From contig NZ_JACJVJ010000001.1 of assembly GCF_014237875.1 (NCBI RefSeq), positions 608,501 through 672,500 of the forward strand: a DNA stretch of 64,000 nucleotides, written 5' to 3'. Within the stretch, counting starts at the first letter, position 1, and every line of letters begins with the position of its first letter. A program made the position numbers and the translations under genes. Of this stretch, positions 15,594-23,862 are shown in pieces. Source of the DNA: Parasphingopyxis marina (GTDB lineage Bacteria; Pseudomonadota; Alphaproteobacteria; Sphingomonadales; Sphingomonadaceae). Below the pieces are notes generated by a model, which saw nothing but the letters and a program-made list of their open reading frames with translations, had not been told where the DNA came from and made no database searches.

Positions 15594-18095
15594 ATGGCCG
15601 CCGATCTCCTCGCCGAATATAACCGCAAGCGCGATTTCGCGAAGACCGCCGAGCCTGCGGGGAAGATCGGAAAAGGCGAGGGCGATCTCTTCATCGTCCA
15701 GAAGCACGATGCGACGCGGCTCCATTACGATTTCCGGCTCGAGGTCGACGGAGTCATGAAGAGCTGGGCAGTCACCAAGGGCCCGAGCCTCGATCCCGAC
15801 GACAAGCGCCTCGCCGTGCGGACCGAGGATCATCCGATGTCCTATGCCGAGTTCGAGGGGACGATCCCCAAGGGCGAATATGGCGGCGGCACGGTAATGC
15901 TCTGGGACAAGGGCAGATGGGCGCCGGTCGAAGGGAAGAGCGCCAAGGATATCGACAAGGGCCATCTCCATTTCGTCCTCGACGGCGAGCGAATGAAGGG
16001 CGAGTGGCTGCTCGTCCGGATGCGCAAGAAGCCGGGCGAGAAGCGCGAGAACTGGCTGCTGCGCAAGCTCGACGACCGCTATGCGGGGGCCAGCGACGAA
16101 CTGACCGGGCGCGAGGTGACGAGCGTCAAGACCGGTCGCTCGATGGCCGAGATCGCCGCCGACAAGGCCGGTAAGACCTCGCTCGAAGGCAAGAAGGGCA
16201 AGGCCTTCGACAAGGCGATGGCCGAGGCCGAGAGCGCGGCGGCAAAGGCTAAAAAGCGGACGAGGAAAAAATCGCCCCGGCGCACGGTGAAGCTTCCCGA
16301 ATTCCGCAAGCCCCAGCTCGCGACGCTCGTCGATGCCGTGCCGGCCGGCAACAACTGGCTCCACGAGATCAAATATGACGGCTATCGCGCGCTGGTCGCG
16401 GCGGCCGGCGGCAAGGCGAAGATCTATACGCGTTCGGGGCTCGACTGGACCGCCAAGTTCCCCGACGTCGCCGAGGCCTTCGCCGCGTTCGACCTTCCCG
16501 GCGCACTGATCGATGGCGAGATCGTCGCGCTCGACGCCAAGGGTAATCCCGATTTCTCGACCTTGCAGAAGCGGCTTAAGGAGGGCGGCGACGGCTTCGT
16601 GCTTTTCGCATTCGACCTGCTCGAACTCGACGGCGAAAGCGTCGCCGACCGGCCGCTGATCGAGCGCAAAGAGCGGCTCGCGGCGCTGATCGGCGAGGAA
16701 GAGGGTGCCGTCCGCTTCAGCGATCACATCATCGGCGCCGGCGAGAAACTCTACAAGACCATGTGCGACGCCGGGCAGGAGGGCATCATCGCCAAACAGG
16801 CCGACGCGCCCTATCGCGGCCGCCGCACGACGGGCTGGGTCAAGGTCAAATGCACGCGCCGCCAGGAATTCGTGATTGTCGGCTGGAGTGAATCCTCGGC
16901 CAAGGGCCGCCCTTTCTCCTCGCTTCTGCTGGGGCAGAATATCGAAGGCGAATTATGCTATCGCGGCAAGGTCGGGACGGGCTTCGATCGCGACATGCTC
17001 GAGGATATGGCCGCCAGACTAGGGCGGATCGAACGCAAGACACCACCCGTCGAGGTGCCGAAGGCCGAGGCGCGCGGCGCGCACTGGGTGACGCCGAAGC
17101 TCGTCGCCGAGGTCGCGTTCGCCGAACTGACCGCCGACGACCGCGTCCGCCATGCGAGCTTTATCGGCTTGCGCAGCGACAAGGAGGCCGAAGAGGTGAC
17201 ACCCGAAAAAGCGAAACCCGTGCCCGAGCGCAAACCTGCGAGCGGCGTGAAAATCACCCATCCCGATCGCGTGATCTTCCCCGACGCCAAGGCGACCAAG
17301 GGCGATCTCGCTGCCTATTACGAAACCGTCGGCGCGCCGATGCTCGAATGGCTGGCCGACCGGCCCGTGAGCCTCGTCCGTTGCCCGCAGGGCCGCGCCA
17401 AGAAATGCTTCTTCCAGAAGCACGATTCGGGAAGCTTCGGCGAACATGTCCACCATGTGCCGATCGAGGAGAAGACCGGCGACGTCGAAGACTATCTCTA
17501 CGTCTCGGACGTTTCGGGCATCCTCGCCTGCGTCCAGATGGGGACGATCGAATTTCACGGCTGGGGCTCGCGTATCGACGCGCTCGAAAAGCCCGACCGG
17601 CTGGTCTTCGATCTCGATCCCGACGAGGGGCTCGATTTCGGCGACGTGAAAAAGGCCGCGCTCGACATCCGCAAGACGCTCGAGGAGATCGGGCTCGTCA
17701 GCTTTGCGATGCTCTCGGGCGGCAAGGGCGTCCATGTCGTCGTGCCGATCAGACCCGAAGCGGAGTGGGGGACGGTCAAGGATTTTACCAGCCGCTTCGC
17801 CCGCGCTCTCGCCGCGCAGCAGCCCGACCGCTTCACCGCGACGATGTCGAAGGAGAAGCGCAAGGGGAAGATCTTTATCGACTGGCTGAGGAACCAGCGC
17901 GGCTCGACCTCGGTCATGCCCTATTCGGCACGCGCCCGCGAAGGCGCGCCGGTGGCGGCGCCGCTGACCTGGGAGGAGCTGGCCGAGGTGAAGAACGCCA
18001 GAACCTTCTCGATTTCAGATGGGGAACTACTGCAGAAGCGTTCTGTTCAAATGACAGGTTGGGGCTGGCACTCGCAAGTTCTTGCTAGCGTCTGA
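15594..18095 (+). CDS. ligD: ATP-dependent DNA ligase D (phosphoesterase-ligase-polymerase)
   Basis: 833 residues with three domains. A 3'-phosphoesterase (about 10-170) shows H38 and H44 in the HDATRLHYDFRLE block. An ATP-dependent ligase (about 230-530) carries the nucleotidyl-lysine K260 in HEIKYDGYRA. A primase-like polymerase (about 550-820) carries D673 and D675 in VFDLDPDEG. The enzyme processes, extends and seals Ku-bound ends. Domain order PE-Lig-Pol is the common proteobacterial one. The last about 25 residues use less GC-rich codons, but the GWG-containing tail still resembles family C-termini, so I see no frameshift. Confidence 0.96.
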   Translation: MAADLLAEYNRKRDFAKTAEPAGKIGKGEGDLFIVQKHDATRLHYDFRLEVDGVMKSWAVTKGPSLDPDDKRLAVRTEDHPMSYAEFEGTIPKGEYGGGTVMLWDKGRWAPVEGKSAKDIDKGHLHFVLDGERMKGEWLLVRMRKKPGEKRENWLLRKLDDRYAGASDELTGREVTSVKTGRSMAEIAADKAGKTSLEGKKGKAFDKAMAEAESAAAKAKKRTRKKSPRRTVKLPEFRKPQLATLVDAVPAGNNWLHEIKYDGYRALVAAAGGKAKIYTRSGLDWTAKFPDVAEAFAAFDLPGALIDGEIVALDAKGNPDFSTLQKRLKEGGDGFVLFAFDLLELDGESVADRPLIERKERLAALIGEEEGAVRFSDHIIGAGEKLYKTMCDAGQEGIIAKQADAPYRGRRTTGWVKVKCTRRQEFVIVGWSESSAKGRPFSSLLLGQNIEGELCYRGKVGTGFDRDMLEDMAARLGRIERKTPPVEVPKAEARGAHWVTPKLVAEVAFAELTADDRVRHASFIGLRSDKEAEEVTPEKAKPVPERKPASGVKITHPDRVIFPDAKATKGDLAAYYETVGAPMLEWLADRPVSLVRCPQGRAKKCFFQKHDSGSFGEHVHHVPIEEKTGDVEDYLYVSDVSGILACVQMGTIEFHGWGSRIDALEKPDRLVFDLDPDEGLDFGDVKKAALDIRKTLEEIGLVSFAMLSGGKGVHVVVPIRPEAEWGTVKDFTSRFARALAAQQPDRFTATMSKEKRKGKIFIDWLRNQRGSTSVMPYSARAREGAPVAAPLTWEELAEVKNARTFSISDGELLQKRSVQMTGWGWHSQVLASV

Positions 18096-18230
18096 AGTTG
18101 AAGTTTCCCCGCTTGATAGCCGTGAAAGCCAGTCTGTGTTACACGGTGGCTATCAGCGCCGACTCATGTCGCGGGCATGGCGCTGGCCGACAGACTAGGG
18201 GGCTGCCGCTTGTTAGCAGGAGGCTCTCTG

Positions 18231-18386
18231 ATGAGTTCGACTAAACCTTTGGATTCCGATTACGCCTATAGGCGTTGGAAGAAAGAAGTCGCACAGGCTC
18301 AGCAGGCCGGCGACAGGCGTGCGAAGGCTGCGCATAATGAATTAGCGGAGCGATACGCCGAAAAGATAGACAAAGAGAAGACCTGA
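18231..18386 (+). CDS. 51-residue charged protein
   Basis: MSSTKPLDSDYAYRRWKKEV through AERYAEKIDKEKT: a short, soluble, strongly helical protein with alternating Lys/Glu. A consensus GGAGG ribosome site is 7-12 bases upstream, which is the best support for translation. The 135-bp gap before it contains a GATAGCC/GGCTATC hairpin that could end ligD transcription. No family recognised; it sits among stress and repair genes. Confidence 0.6.
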   Translation: MSSTKPLDSDYAYRRWKKEVAQAQQAGDRRAKAAHNELAERYAEKIDKEKT

Positions 18387-18519
18387 GCGCGGTTCTCTGC
18401 GGCCAGAGCCGTTCCGCCAAGCCGTCTCCCATCGAATATACCAGAGTCCGCGACTCTGATCGCAACCAATTGAGGTTGCCCGCGTTGTTGGCGGAGACCG
18501 ATGAATAAGGCTCTCGACG

Positions 18520-19116
18520 ATGTCCGTTGAATCTCAAACCAAGCGGCCAGGATGGCGCAAACCGTCGAATGCCGCTACAAAAGTTGCCAGTCCAGATGGG
18601 AGCCTGGGCAACGGAAGTCTTTCCATTGCACTGCCTGATGAACTCGAAAATACCATTAGGGAATGTCTCGCGCAGATAAGCCATCGCAATTTGTCTGTTG
18701 CTGTTGCGGAGAGTTGCACGGGAGGGCTGTTGGCGTCGTTTCTTACGGATATCGAAGGAATGAGTCATGTCTTCGACCGGGGCTTCGTGGTTTATACCGA
18801 CGATGCCAAGCGCGAGATGCTGAATGTGCCCGGATCCTTGCTTCAGGACTGCGGCGCCGTTTCAAAACCCATAGCAATTGCGATGGCTGAGGGCGTATTG
18901 GAAAAGTCACACGCCGATATAGCTCTCGCCATTACCGGCTTTGCCGGAGCGGCGGGCGAGGGCGCTGAAGAAGGTCTGGTGCATTGCGCCAGCGCTTTCC
19001 GGGGCGGGACAACACTACATCGCGAAGCGCATTTCGGCCCCGAGGGACGCGATTCCATCCGGCTCAGCTGCATAAGATCTGCCGTGGATCTGCTTCACAA
19101 GCACATGCTGGAATAG
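18520..19116 (+). CDS. CinA-type (PncC) nicotinamide-nucleotide amidohydrolase
   Basis: 198 residues. The CinA C-terminal domain is evident from LSVAVAESCTGGLLASFLTD, RGFVVYTDDAKREMLNV and ADIALAITGFAGAAGEGAEE. PncC deamidates NMN to nicotinate mononucleotide in pyridine-nucleotide salvage. The first about 45 residues are an extra polar extension. The N-terminal molybdopterin-like domain of full CinA is absent. Family members are sometimes linked to DNA-damage responses, in keeping with the nearby ku-ligD, but this association is only positional here. Confidence 0.85.
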   Translation: MSVESQTKRPGWRKPSNAATKVASPDGSLGNGSLSIALPDELENTIRECLAQISHRNLSVAVAESCTGGLLASFLTDIEGMSHVFDRGFVVYTDDAKREMLNVPGSLLQDCGAVSKPIAIAMAEGVLEKSHADIALAITGFAGAAGEGAEEGLVHCASAFRGGTTLHREAHFGPEGRDSIRLSCIRSAVDLLHKHMLE

Positions 19117-19128
19117 GTGCAATCACAT

Positions 19129-19653
19129 ATGCATCCGATTCCGCCCGACGGATTATCCTCCGAGACACACGGTACGATTGGCCGTTTCTCGCACCACGCC
19201 AACTGGCTTTCGCTCCTCCTCCTGGGAGCGCTCATCGGCATAGCCTTGAGCGGATGGTTAGGCGGCGGCTCCGACGAGATCTATTCCGCAAATACCCGCA
19301 TAGCACATTTGAGAATCTCCGCTCCTGCGATCATTCGGAATGGGGAATTTCTCGAAACGACCGTTTCCATCCACGCGCGCGAGCGCATTGCCGAGCCGGC
19401 AATTCGTCTCGATCCGTCGCTATGGCGTGATATTACGATAAACACCGTATTCCCCGAGCCGGCCGAACAGGAATATGCAAGCGATCAGGTGGTCTTCAGC
19501 TATGGTTCCCTCGAGCCGGGCGACGAACTTTCGATCAAGCTCGACGGCCAGATCAATCCCTCCCTCTTCGCCGGTACAAATGGCGCGATCGCGCTCTACG
19601 ATGGCGAGCGCGAAATCGCGACAATCCCACTTTCGATACGGGTGCTTCCCTGA
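19129..19653 (+). CDS. Single-pass membrane protein of unknown function upstream of DUF421
   Basis: 174 residues from the ATG at 19129; a GTG at 19117 is possible, but TAGGTG around it looks like the ribosome site. One transmembrane helix (SLLLLGALIGIALSGWLGGG, about 27-46) is followed by a beta-rich domain of about 125 residues (LRISAPAIIRNGEFLETTVS, then YGSLEPGDELSIKLDG), probably periplasmic. Its stop overlaps the start of the DUF421 gene by one base, so the two proteins are probably co-produced and may work together. No named family recognised. Confidence 0.75.
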   Translation: MHPIPPDGLSSETHGTIGRFSHHANWLSLLLLGALIGIALSGWLGGGSDEIYSANTRIAHLRISAPAIIRNGEFLETTVSIHARERIAEPAIRLDPSLWRDITINTVFPEPAEQEYASDQVVFSYGSLEPGDELSIKLDGQINPSLFAGTNGAIALYDGEREIATIPLSIRVLP

Positions 19654-20135
19654 TGGATATCGTTATTCGCGCCACGATAATGTTCATTGTCCTCTATGCC
19701 TTATTGCGGCTGCTGGGAAAGCGCGAGCTGTCGCAACTCACTCCATTTGAACTCGTCGTGATCGTGGTCATGGGGGACCTTGTCCAGCAAGGTGTGACGC
19801 ACAACGATTTCAGCCTCACCGGGTCCGCACTGGCAATTTTCACCTTTGCGTTCTGGGCAGTGCTGTTGAGTTGGATAATATTCCTGTTTCCGCGCGCTCG
19901 GAAAATTCTTGAAGGCGAACCTCGCATCATTGTCCAGGACGGCTGTCTCCTGGAAGACAGTCTCAAGCGCGACAGATTGACCCGGGCGGAGGTTGAATCG
20001 GAAATGCGTCTCGCCGGCATCGCTTCGATAGACAAGGTCGCCTGGGCAGTTCTTGAGCCGCAGGGAAAGATCAGCTTTATCGAGCAGGACGCTGTCTCGC
20101 CTTCCAGGCAGGAGGACGAGAGTCAGTTTTCGTAG
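19653..20135 (+). CDS. DUF421 (YetF/YcaP-type) membrane protein
   Basis: 160 residues with three N-terminal transmembrane helices and a soluble C-terminal domain. Family landmarks are LLGKRELSQLTPFELVVIVV at about 20-39 and ILEGEPRIIVQDGCLLEDSL followed by LTRAEVESEMRLAGI. DUF421 proteins are inner-membrane proteins of unknown function; in spore formers the YetF group is linked to spore or stress phenotypes. Translationally coupled to the preceding gene (TGATG). Confidence 0.9.
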   Translation: MDIVIRATIMFIVLYALLRLLGKRELSQLTPFELVVIVVMGDLVQQGVTHNDFSLTGSALAIFTFAFWAVLLSWIIFLFPRARKILEGEPRIIVQDGCLLEDSLKRDRLTRAEVESEMRLAGIASIDKVAWAVLEPQGKISFIEQDAVSPSRQEDESQFS

Positions 20136-20223
20136 AAGTTAAATCGGAAGCGGGTTATCAGTTTTCGGCCCAAATAACATTGACCCCTTCGTTCTTTCCT
20201 ATGGCCAATCCCGGCCACGGAGA

Positions 20224-20574
20224 ATGAACATGGGCTACTCACGATATGATCCTGTGATGCAGGGGCGCACAGCTTGGAATGCTGGCAAGACTGTCGGGAC
20301 AAAGCGAACGCTGACCCAGAAACAGATTTGGGCAATCCGCTTCTTCCTCGATCGAGAGGGGCGCATGCGAGATCGGGCACTTTTCGATCTCGCAATCGAC
20401 AGCAAGTTACGCGGCTGCGATCTGGTCAAGATCAAGATCGGCGACATCGTTGCTGGCGAGGACATTCGAAATCGCTCCACCGTCATTCAGCAGAAGACCG
20501 GCAGGCCCGTGCAGTTCGAATTGACGGCGGACGTACGTGCGAGTCTTTTGTCTTGGTTGGTCAAAATTATATAG
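20224..20574 (+). pseudogene. Tyrosine recombinase (phage integrase) gene, 3'-truncated
   Basis: 116 residues remain. The visible part (LTQKQIWAIRFFLDREGRMR, then LFDLAIDSKLRGCDLVKIKI with the first catalytic Arg, and QQKTGRPVQFELTADVRASL) matches the N-terminal and first catalytic block of small integrases. The second half with H-x-x-R and the Tyr nucleophile is missing. The frame departs from the family after LLSWL at about 20,555-20,565, where a nuclease-like fragment begins on the opposite strand. Not functional as an integrase. Confidence 0.82.
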
Positions 20575-20858
20575 TCGTCGGCAAGCCCGTCGGATGCCAG
20601 CTTCTTGGCCTTGGGCAGCTCTGCCTTCAATTTAGATAGGGTCAGATTAGCCCCGGGCTTGCTCATAAATTTGCATTGTATGGTCGACTTCTGAACCGCA
20701 TTGCCGGGGCGGCCCCAACGTCCGATGAAGGCAGTGTCGCGTCCTCCATCATTCGAGCCGAGGAAGGTCTGAAGCGGTCTCTTAAGGACTTCGGAGGCGA
20801 TCGCTGCTGCCACGTCTTGGAACGCTTTCCAGCCAAGCTGACTTAAGTCGTAACTCAC
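20487..20858 (-). pseudogene. Restriction-endonuclease-fold protein, N-terminal fragment
   Basis: 123 residues in this frame, starting at GTG 20858. The first about 95 (FQDVAAAIASEVLKRPLQTF, then FLGSNDGGRDTAF and TIQCKF) show the E...GGRD...QxK pattern of a PD-(D/E)xK nuclease domain. Such domains often head large NTPase-containing anti-phage proteins. After ILTNQDK the frame runs into reverse-strand integrase sequence, so the 3' part is lost. What remains may be an intact nuclease domain without its effector; the loss of the rest argues against activity. Confidence 0.7.
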
Positions 20859-20862
20859 TTCT

Positions 20863-20976
20863 TCAGCTGCCTCCGTTCATGCGCCTCATGTCACGGTAGC
20901 TGGCAATCCGCTCCTCGGCGATACTGGACTTCGCAATTGCCTGAAACACGCCAAGTTTGGCTTCTTTCGAGACCAT
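20863..20976 (-). CDS. Possible 37-residue protein before the nuclease fragment
   Basis: ATG at 20976, ending four bases before the GTG of the nuclease fragment. The product begins MVSKEAKLGVFQAIAKSSIA and ends RDMRRMNGGS. The open frame extends a little 5' of the ATG, so it may be the C-terminal end of a lost gene. Spacing suggests coupling with the downstream fragment. No family recognised. Confidence 0.3.
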   Translation of the reverse strand: MVSKEAKLGVFQAIAKSSIAEERIASYRDMRRMNGGS

Positions 20977-21012
20977 GTCTTTTGTAGTGAGAAGCTTAAG
21001 AGATCTTGGCTC

Positions 21013-21336
21013 TTAGATTGATTTAGAAATCCAGTCTTTTGCTTCGTCGCAAGGATTCGCCACGATGTGGACCCGAAAGCGGAACGACCGCAAGCGGCCC
21101 AATCTCAGTCGTCGGCCTTTGCGCACGAGCTTCCGAATGACCGACTGCCAACCACGAATGTGAGGTATCCGATGCACGGCTGGGTCACGCCGTCTGATCA
21201 ACTCCGCGCGGCTGATCTGCGTGAGCTCCTCCCAGTCCTGCTCGAAGAGGTACAGCGCATTGCCATATTCGAGGTTCTCGAGCGCCACGAGCCTGTCGCC
21301 AAACCGCGCACCAAAATAGCGAGCGAACTTGCCCAT
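21013..21336 (-). CDS. Hypothetical protein, probably a 5'-truncated remnant
   Basis: 107 residues from the ATG at 21336; the frame is open further upstream to about 21,384 (PSELCGRLGHDGFILG), which reads as coherent protein, so the true start seems lost. The sequence ARFGDRLVALENLEYGNALY, then FEQDWEELTQISRAELIRRR and HRIPHIRGWQSVIRKLVRKG, has normal amino-acid balance. I do not recognise the family. It lies in a zone of gene fragments between a broken nuclease gene and AT-rich DNA; the 290 bp to its right hold no other convincing gene. Confidence 0.4.
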   Translation of the reverse strand: MGKFARYFGARFGDRLVALENLEYGNALYLFEQDWEELTQISRAELIRRRDPAVHRIPHIRGWQSVIRKLVRKGRRLRLGRLRSFRFRVHIVANPCDEAKDWISKSI

Positions 21337-21623
21337 CCCCAGGATAAATCCGTCATGACCGAGCCGCCCGCACAGCTCGCTCGGCTACCAGCCGCCGGCA
21401 CCGGAAACCATCTTGCCTCGCCCTGCTGGCCTGCCCTACGCTACGCTCCGGGCCGCCCAGCAGGGCGACCTCAACCGCCGGAACTCTAACTTAGCCGGTG
21501 GACCACCCTGATGGGGCAAGTCAAATTTGTCCACGCCGCCTAGTAAACTGTCACCGTAATTCCATCATTTCGGTATTCGTGAAATGATCGCAGCCGTGTC
21601 AAAATACCAACTAATGACTTGCA

Positions 21624-22154
21624 TTATGGTGTCGACGAACAGGCATCTGTCATGGGCTCGATAGCCTCTGCAGCGCCTCTCAGCGAAAATTCGATAGTTC
21701 TATTTTCCCCATCTGCATACATGAAACTAACACTCACTGTGTCATATTCTTGAGCAAGATCCATCATATCGCTGATATCACTGAATCGGTTTTGTAGGAT
21801 GCTGGAATTTCTTGCAGGAATCCAATCGCCATCACGAATTAACTGACCATCGAAATTAAGGCGTACCGATACACGACTATTTTCGGTATGTATAAGCAAA
21901 GGCCTGTCATCTCCTCGCAAAAACATCGCTACAAAAAGTCCCCTATTATTACATAAGAAACCAAAAGCTTGGTTATTTTCATCATTAAATATAGCCGCAG
22001 AAGCGGATACAGCATCTACTTCGTTGCGCTGATAACGTGAATACTCCCAACGATTTGTTCCATTAGAAAAGGCATATTCATTCAGAAAAATGCCAAAAAA
22101 TATTAACAACTTTATAGTAAAAATTGCTATCTTATTGAATTGCAGTATGGACAT
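21624..22154 (-). CDS. AT-rich hypothetical secreted protein
   Basis: 176 residues. An N-terminal hydrophobic segment (IFTIKLLIFFGIFLNEYAF, about 10-28) looks like a signal peptide or anchor. The rest is a soluble domain rich in Asn, Asp and aromatic residues with two Cys. Codon use is strongly AT-biased compared with all flanking core genes, so it is horizontally acquired. The start overlaps the upstream 90-residue gene by 28 bases. I cannot name a family. Position after a broken glycine-rich gene suggests, but does not show, an immunity or accessory role. Confidence 0.6.
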   Translation of the reverse strand: MSILQFNKIAIFTIKLLIFFGIFLNEYAFSNGTNRWEYSRYQRNEVDAVSASAAIFNDENNQAFGFLCNNRGLFVAMFLRGDDRPLLIHTENSRVSVRLNFDGQLIRDGDWIPARNSSILQNRFSDISDMMDLAQEYDTVSVSFMYADGENRTIEFSLRGAAEAIEPMTDACSSTP

Positions 22155-22399
22155 CTATTGCTTATCCAAAAAACATTGTTTTGAGAGACTTTTATTTTGC
22201 CGGTACTAAGCCAGACTGGACGTCTGCAATTTGGACATTTTTCAAAACTGATAAGTATAAATGGGCCTATTGTAGTAATTATTTTAATATAAGCAAAAAA
22301 TCCGTAAGAAGGAAAAAATAATACTGACGTCAATGTAATTGATAAATATATCCATAAACGAATCTGTCTTATCCACCGCCTTTTCGAATATGTTAGCAT
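22127..22399 (-). CDS. AT-rich small membrane protein with two CPxC motifs
   Basis: 90 residues. Two hydrophobic stretches (about 14-30 and 33-50) are followed by a C-terminal segment with CPNCRRPVW and RCPYCNSIR, a pair that would bind one zinc ion (zinc ribbon). It overlaps the upstream glycine-rich gene by seven bases and the downstream gene by 28, so the three form one translation chain. AT-rich codon use indicates foreign origin. Function unknown. Confidence 0.55.
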   Translation of the reverse strand: MLTYSKRRWIRQIRLWIYLSITLTSVLFFPSYGFFAYIKIITTIGPFILISFEKCPNCRRPVWLSTGKIKVSQNNVFWISNRCPYCNSIR

Positions 22400-22898
22400 C
22401 CGTTTTCTACAATCATTCCGGTTGTTGTTGTTACCTCGCCTACGCTGACGTTCCCAGTAGGACCTGAAAAGCCACGCCCTGCGGACCCGCGGTAGGTAAT
22501 ATGCCCCGAATCGAGGTCTACACCGGTGCCTGCGCCTGCCACGGCTGCAGATATCGAGGCATTGACTTCCCGTGTCGTGTTAGTGCCTGCAGGCATTGCC
22601 CCATTGTCAATCGAAATACTTGCTGAACCTTCGCCGCCGAAACCGAATCCCTCGCCAAAATATGCGCTCCATGCCAAACCGTAGGCTCGGGCCTCTATTC
22701 CTGCACCTCCCCTCGCGTTCAGCCCAAGTCCGCCACCTGCGTCAACACCAACTCGAATCCTGCCGCGACTCCCGACCATTGCTCGCCAAGCCGAGCATCT
22801 CGCGTTCTGCGCGACTTCAACCGCAGCCTCTCCTGCTTCCCTGAAAATATCGCGAGCGTTCGTAAGATCATTCTGAAGCTGCGCAACTTGGATAGATC
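22393..22898 (-). pseudogene. Glycine-rich C-terminus of a large protein, cut by the IS6-type element
   Basis: The reverse-strand frame is open from the IS edge at 22898 to the stop at 22393, about 168 codons. It begins mid-protein (SIQVAQLQNDLTNARDIFRE) and has a glycine-rich core (GVDAGGGLGLNARGGAGIEA, then FGEGFGFGGEGSASISIDNG). The 5' part is missing because the IS sits there. Glycine-rich tails followed by small overlapping genes are common at the ends of polymorphic toxins, but no known toxin domain is recognisable. An internal ATG at 22779 could still start a 128-residue product. Confidence 0.55.
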
Positions 22899-23721
22899 GG
22901 CACTGTCAAAGGGATGGCGGTCAGGTGATCAGATTGCTAGCCGGAGCAAATGAGCAAGGCTGACAATCCATTCCGTTACTTCCATTCATCGCCGGAAATC
23001 ATCCGCATGGTTGTGATGCTTTACGTGCGGTACCCGCTGTCGTTGCGGAACGTGGAAGACCTGCTCTTTGAGCGCGGTTACGACCTGTGCCACGAAACGG
23101 TTCGGCTATGGTGGAACAGGTTCGGCCCGATGTTTGCGGCTGATATTCGGCGGCAGCGGGTCAGCCGGATGAAGGGCTTCCGACAATGGCGGTGGCACCT
23201 CGACGAGATGTACGTAAAGCTCAACGGCGAGATGGTCTATCTGTGGCGCGCCGTTGATCACGAAGGCGAAGTCCTGGAAAGCTACGTCACGAAGAAGCGG
23301 GACAAATCCGCAGCCTTGGTGTTCATGAAGAAGGCGTTGAAGCGCCACGGCAAGGCCGAGACAATCGTCACAGACGGATTGAAATCCTATCCTGCAGCAA
23401 TGCGAGACCTGGGCAATGAGGACCGCCGCGAGATGGCGAGGTGGCTCAACAACCGGGTGGAGAATTCACATCTTCCATTCCGACGACGAGAGCGAGCGAT
23501 GCTGAGATTTCGGCAAATGAAGTCGCTGCAGAAATTCGCTTCCGTCCACGCTTCGATTCACAACCATTTCAATTCCGAACGCCACCTCATCGACAGAGAA
23601 ACCTACAAAGCCCGCCGCTCTGCCGCATTGGCAGAGTGGCAAATCCTTGCGGCATAAGTTTAGCAGGGTCTCGCCCGAATTGCGCACAACGGAGACGAGT
23701 TGCCATCCGACTGACAGCACC
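22899..23721 (+). mobile_element. IS6-family insertion sequence (823 bp)
   Basis: The left end is GGCACTGTCAAAGGG (22899-22913). The right end, read inward, is GGTGCTGTCAGTCGG (23721-23707); 10 of 15 positions match, so the terminal repeats are imperfect. The size and single transposase fit IS6. The 8-bp flanks (GATAGATC left, CTCAAGGC right) do not match, so there is no target duplication. On the left a glycine-rich gene is cut, on the right an E1-beta gene. The element therefore marks a rearrangement junction, not a simple insertion. Confidence 0.88.
22950..23657 (+). CDS. IS6-family DDE transposase
   Basis: 235 residues, full length for the family. The DDE triad is visible as D in WHLDEMYVKLNGEMVYLWRA, D in TIVTDGLKSYPAA and E in NNRVENSHLPFRRRERAMLR. 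The N-terminus YPLSLRNVEDLLFERGYDL is the family HTH. It catalyses replicative cointegrate formation through the element ends. No frameshift or stop is seen, so it may still be active. Confidence 0.95.
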   Translation: MSKADNPFRYFHSSPEIIRMVVMLYVRYPLSLRNVEDLLFERGYDLCHETVRLWWNRFGPMFAADIRRQRVSRMKGFRQWRWHLDEMYVKLNGEMVYLWRAVDHEGEVLESYVTKKRDKSAALVFMKKALKRHGKAETIVTDGLKSYPAAMRDLGNEDRREMARWLNNRVENSHLPFRRRERAMLRFRQMKSLQKFASVHASIHNHFNSERHLIDRETYKARRSAALAEWQILAA

Positions 23722-23862
23722 CTCAAGGCCGCGCCGGTCAGGATTAGCCATCCCGATGTGCCGATCCCTTTCGCGCGCAATCTCGAAGATGCTCTCCTGC
23801 CCAATGCCGACAAGATCGAGGCGGCAATCACGAAGATGATGGAGCTGCCGAATGGCGGATAG
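23722..23862 (+). pseudogene. 2-oxoacid dehydrogenase E1-beta subunit, last 46 codons
   Basis: Directly after the IS right end the frame reads LKAAPVRISHPDVPIPFARN, then EDALLPNADKIEAAI and a stop at 23862. This is the transketolase C-terminal end of pyruvate/acetoin-type E1-beta. About 280 upstream codons, and any E1-alpha gene, are gone. The downstream lipoyl gene overlaps its stop, so these were one operon. Without E1 the complex cannot work from this locus alone. Confidence 0.88.

Noticed and set aside
18000-18095. Possible frameshift at the LigD C-terminus because codon use changes
   Set aside because: The tail (FSISDGELLQKR, GWG) still resembles family C-termini and ends normally.
6760-23721. 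Genomic island with duplicated tRNA 3' end as attachment sites
   Set aside because: No second copy of the tRNA 3' sequence was found by eye up to the IS element, so island borders cannot be defined.
22891-23729. Simple IS6 insertion with an 8-bp target duplication
   Set aside because: Flanking octamers differ (GATAGATC and CTCAAGGC), and different genes are cut on the two sides.
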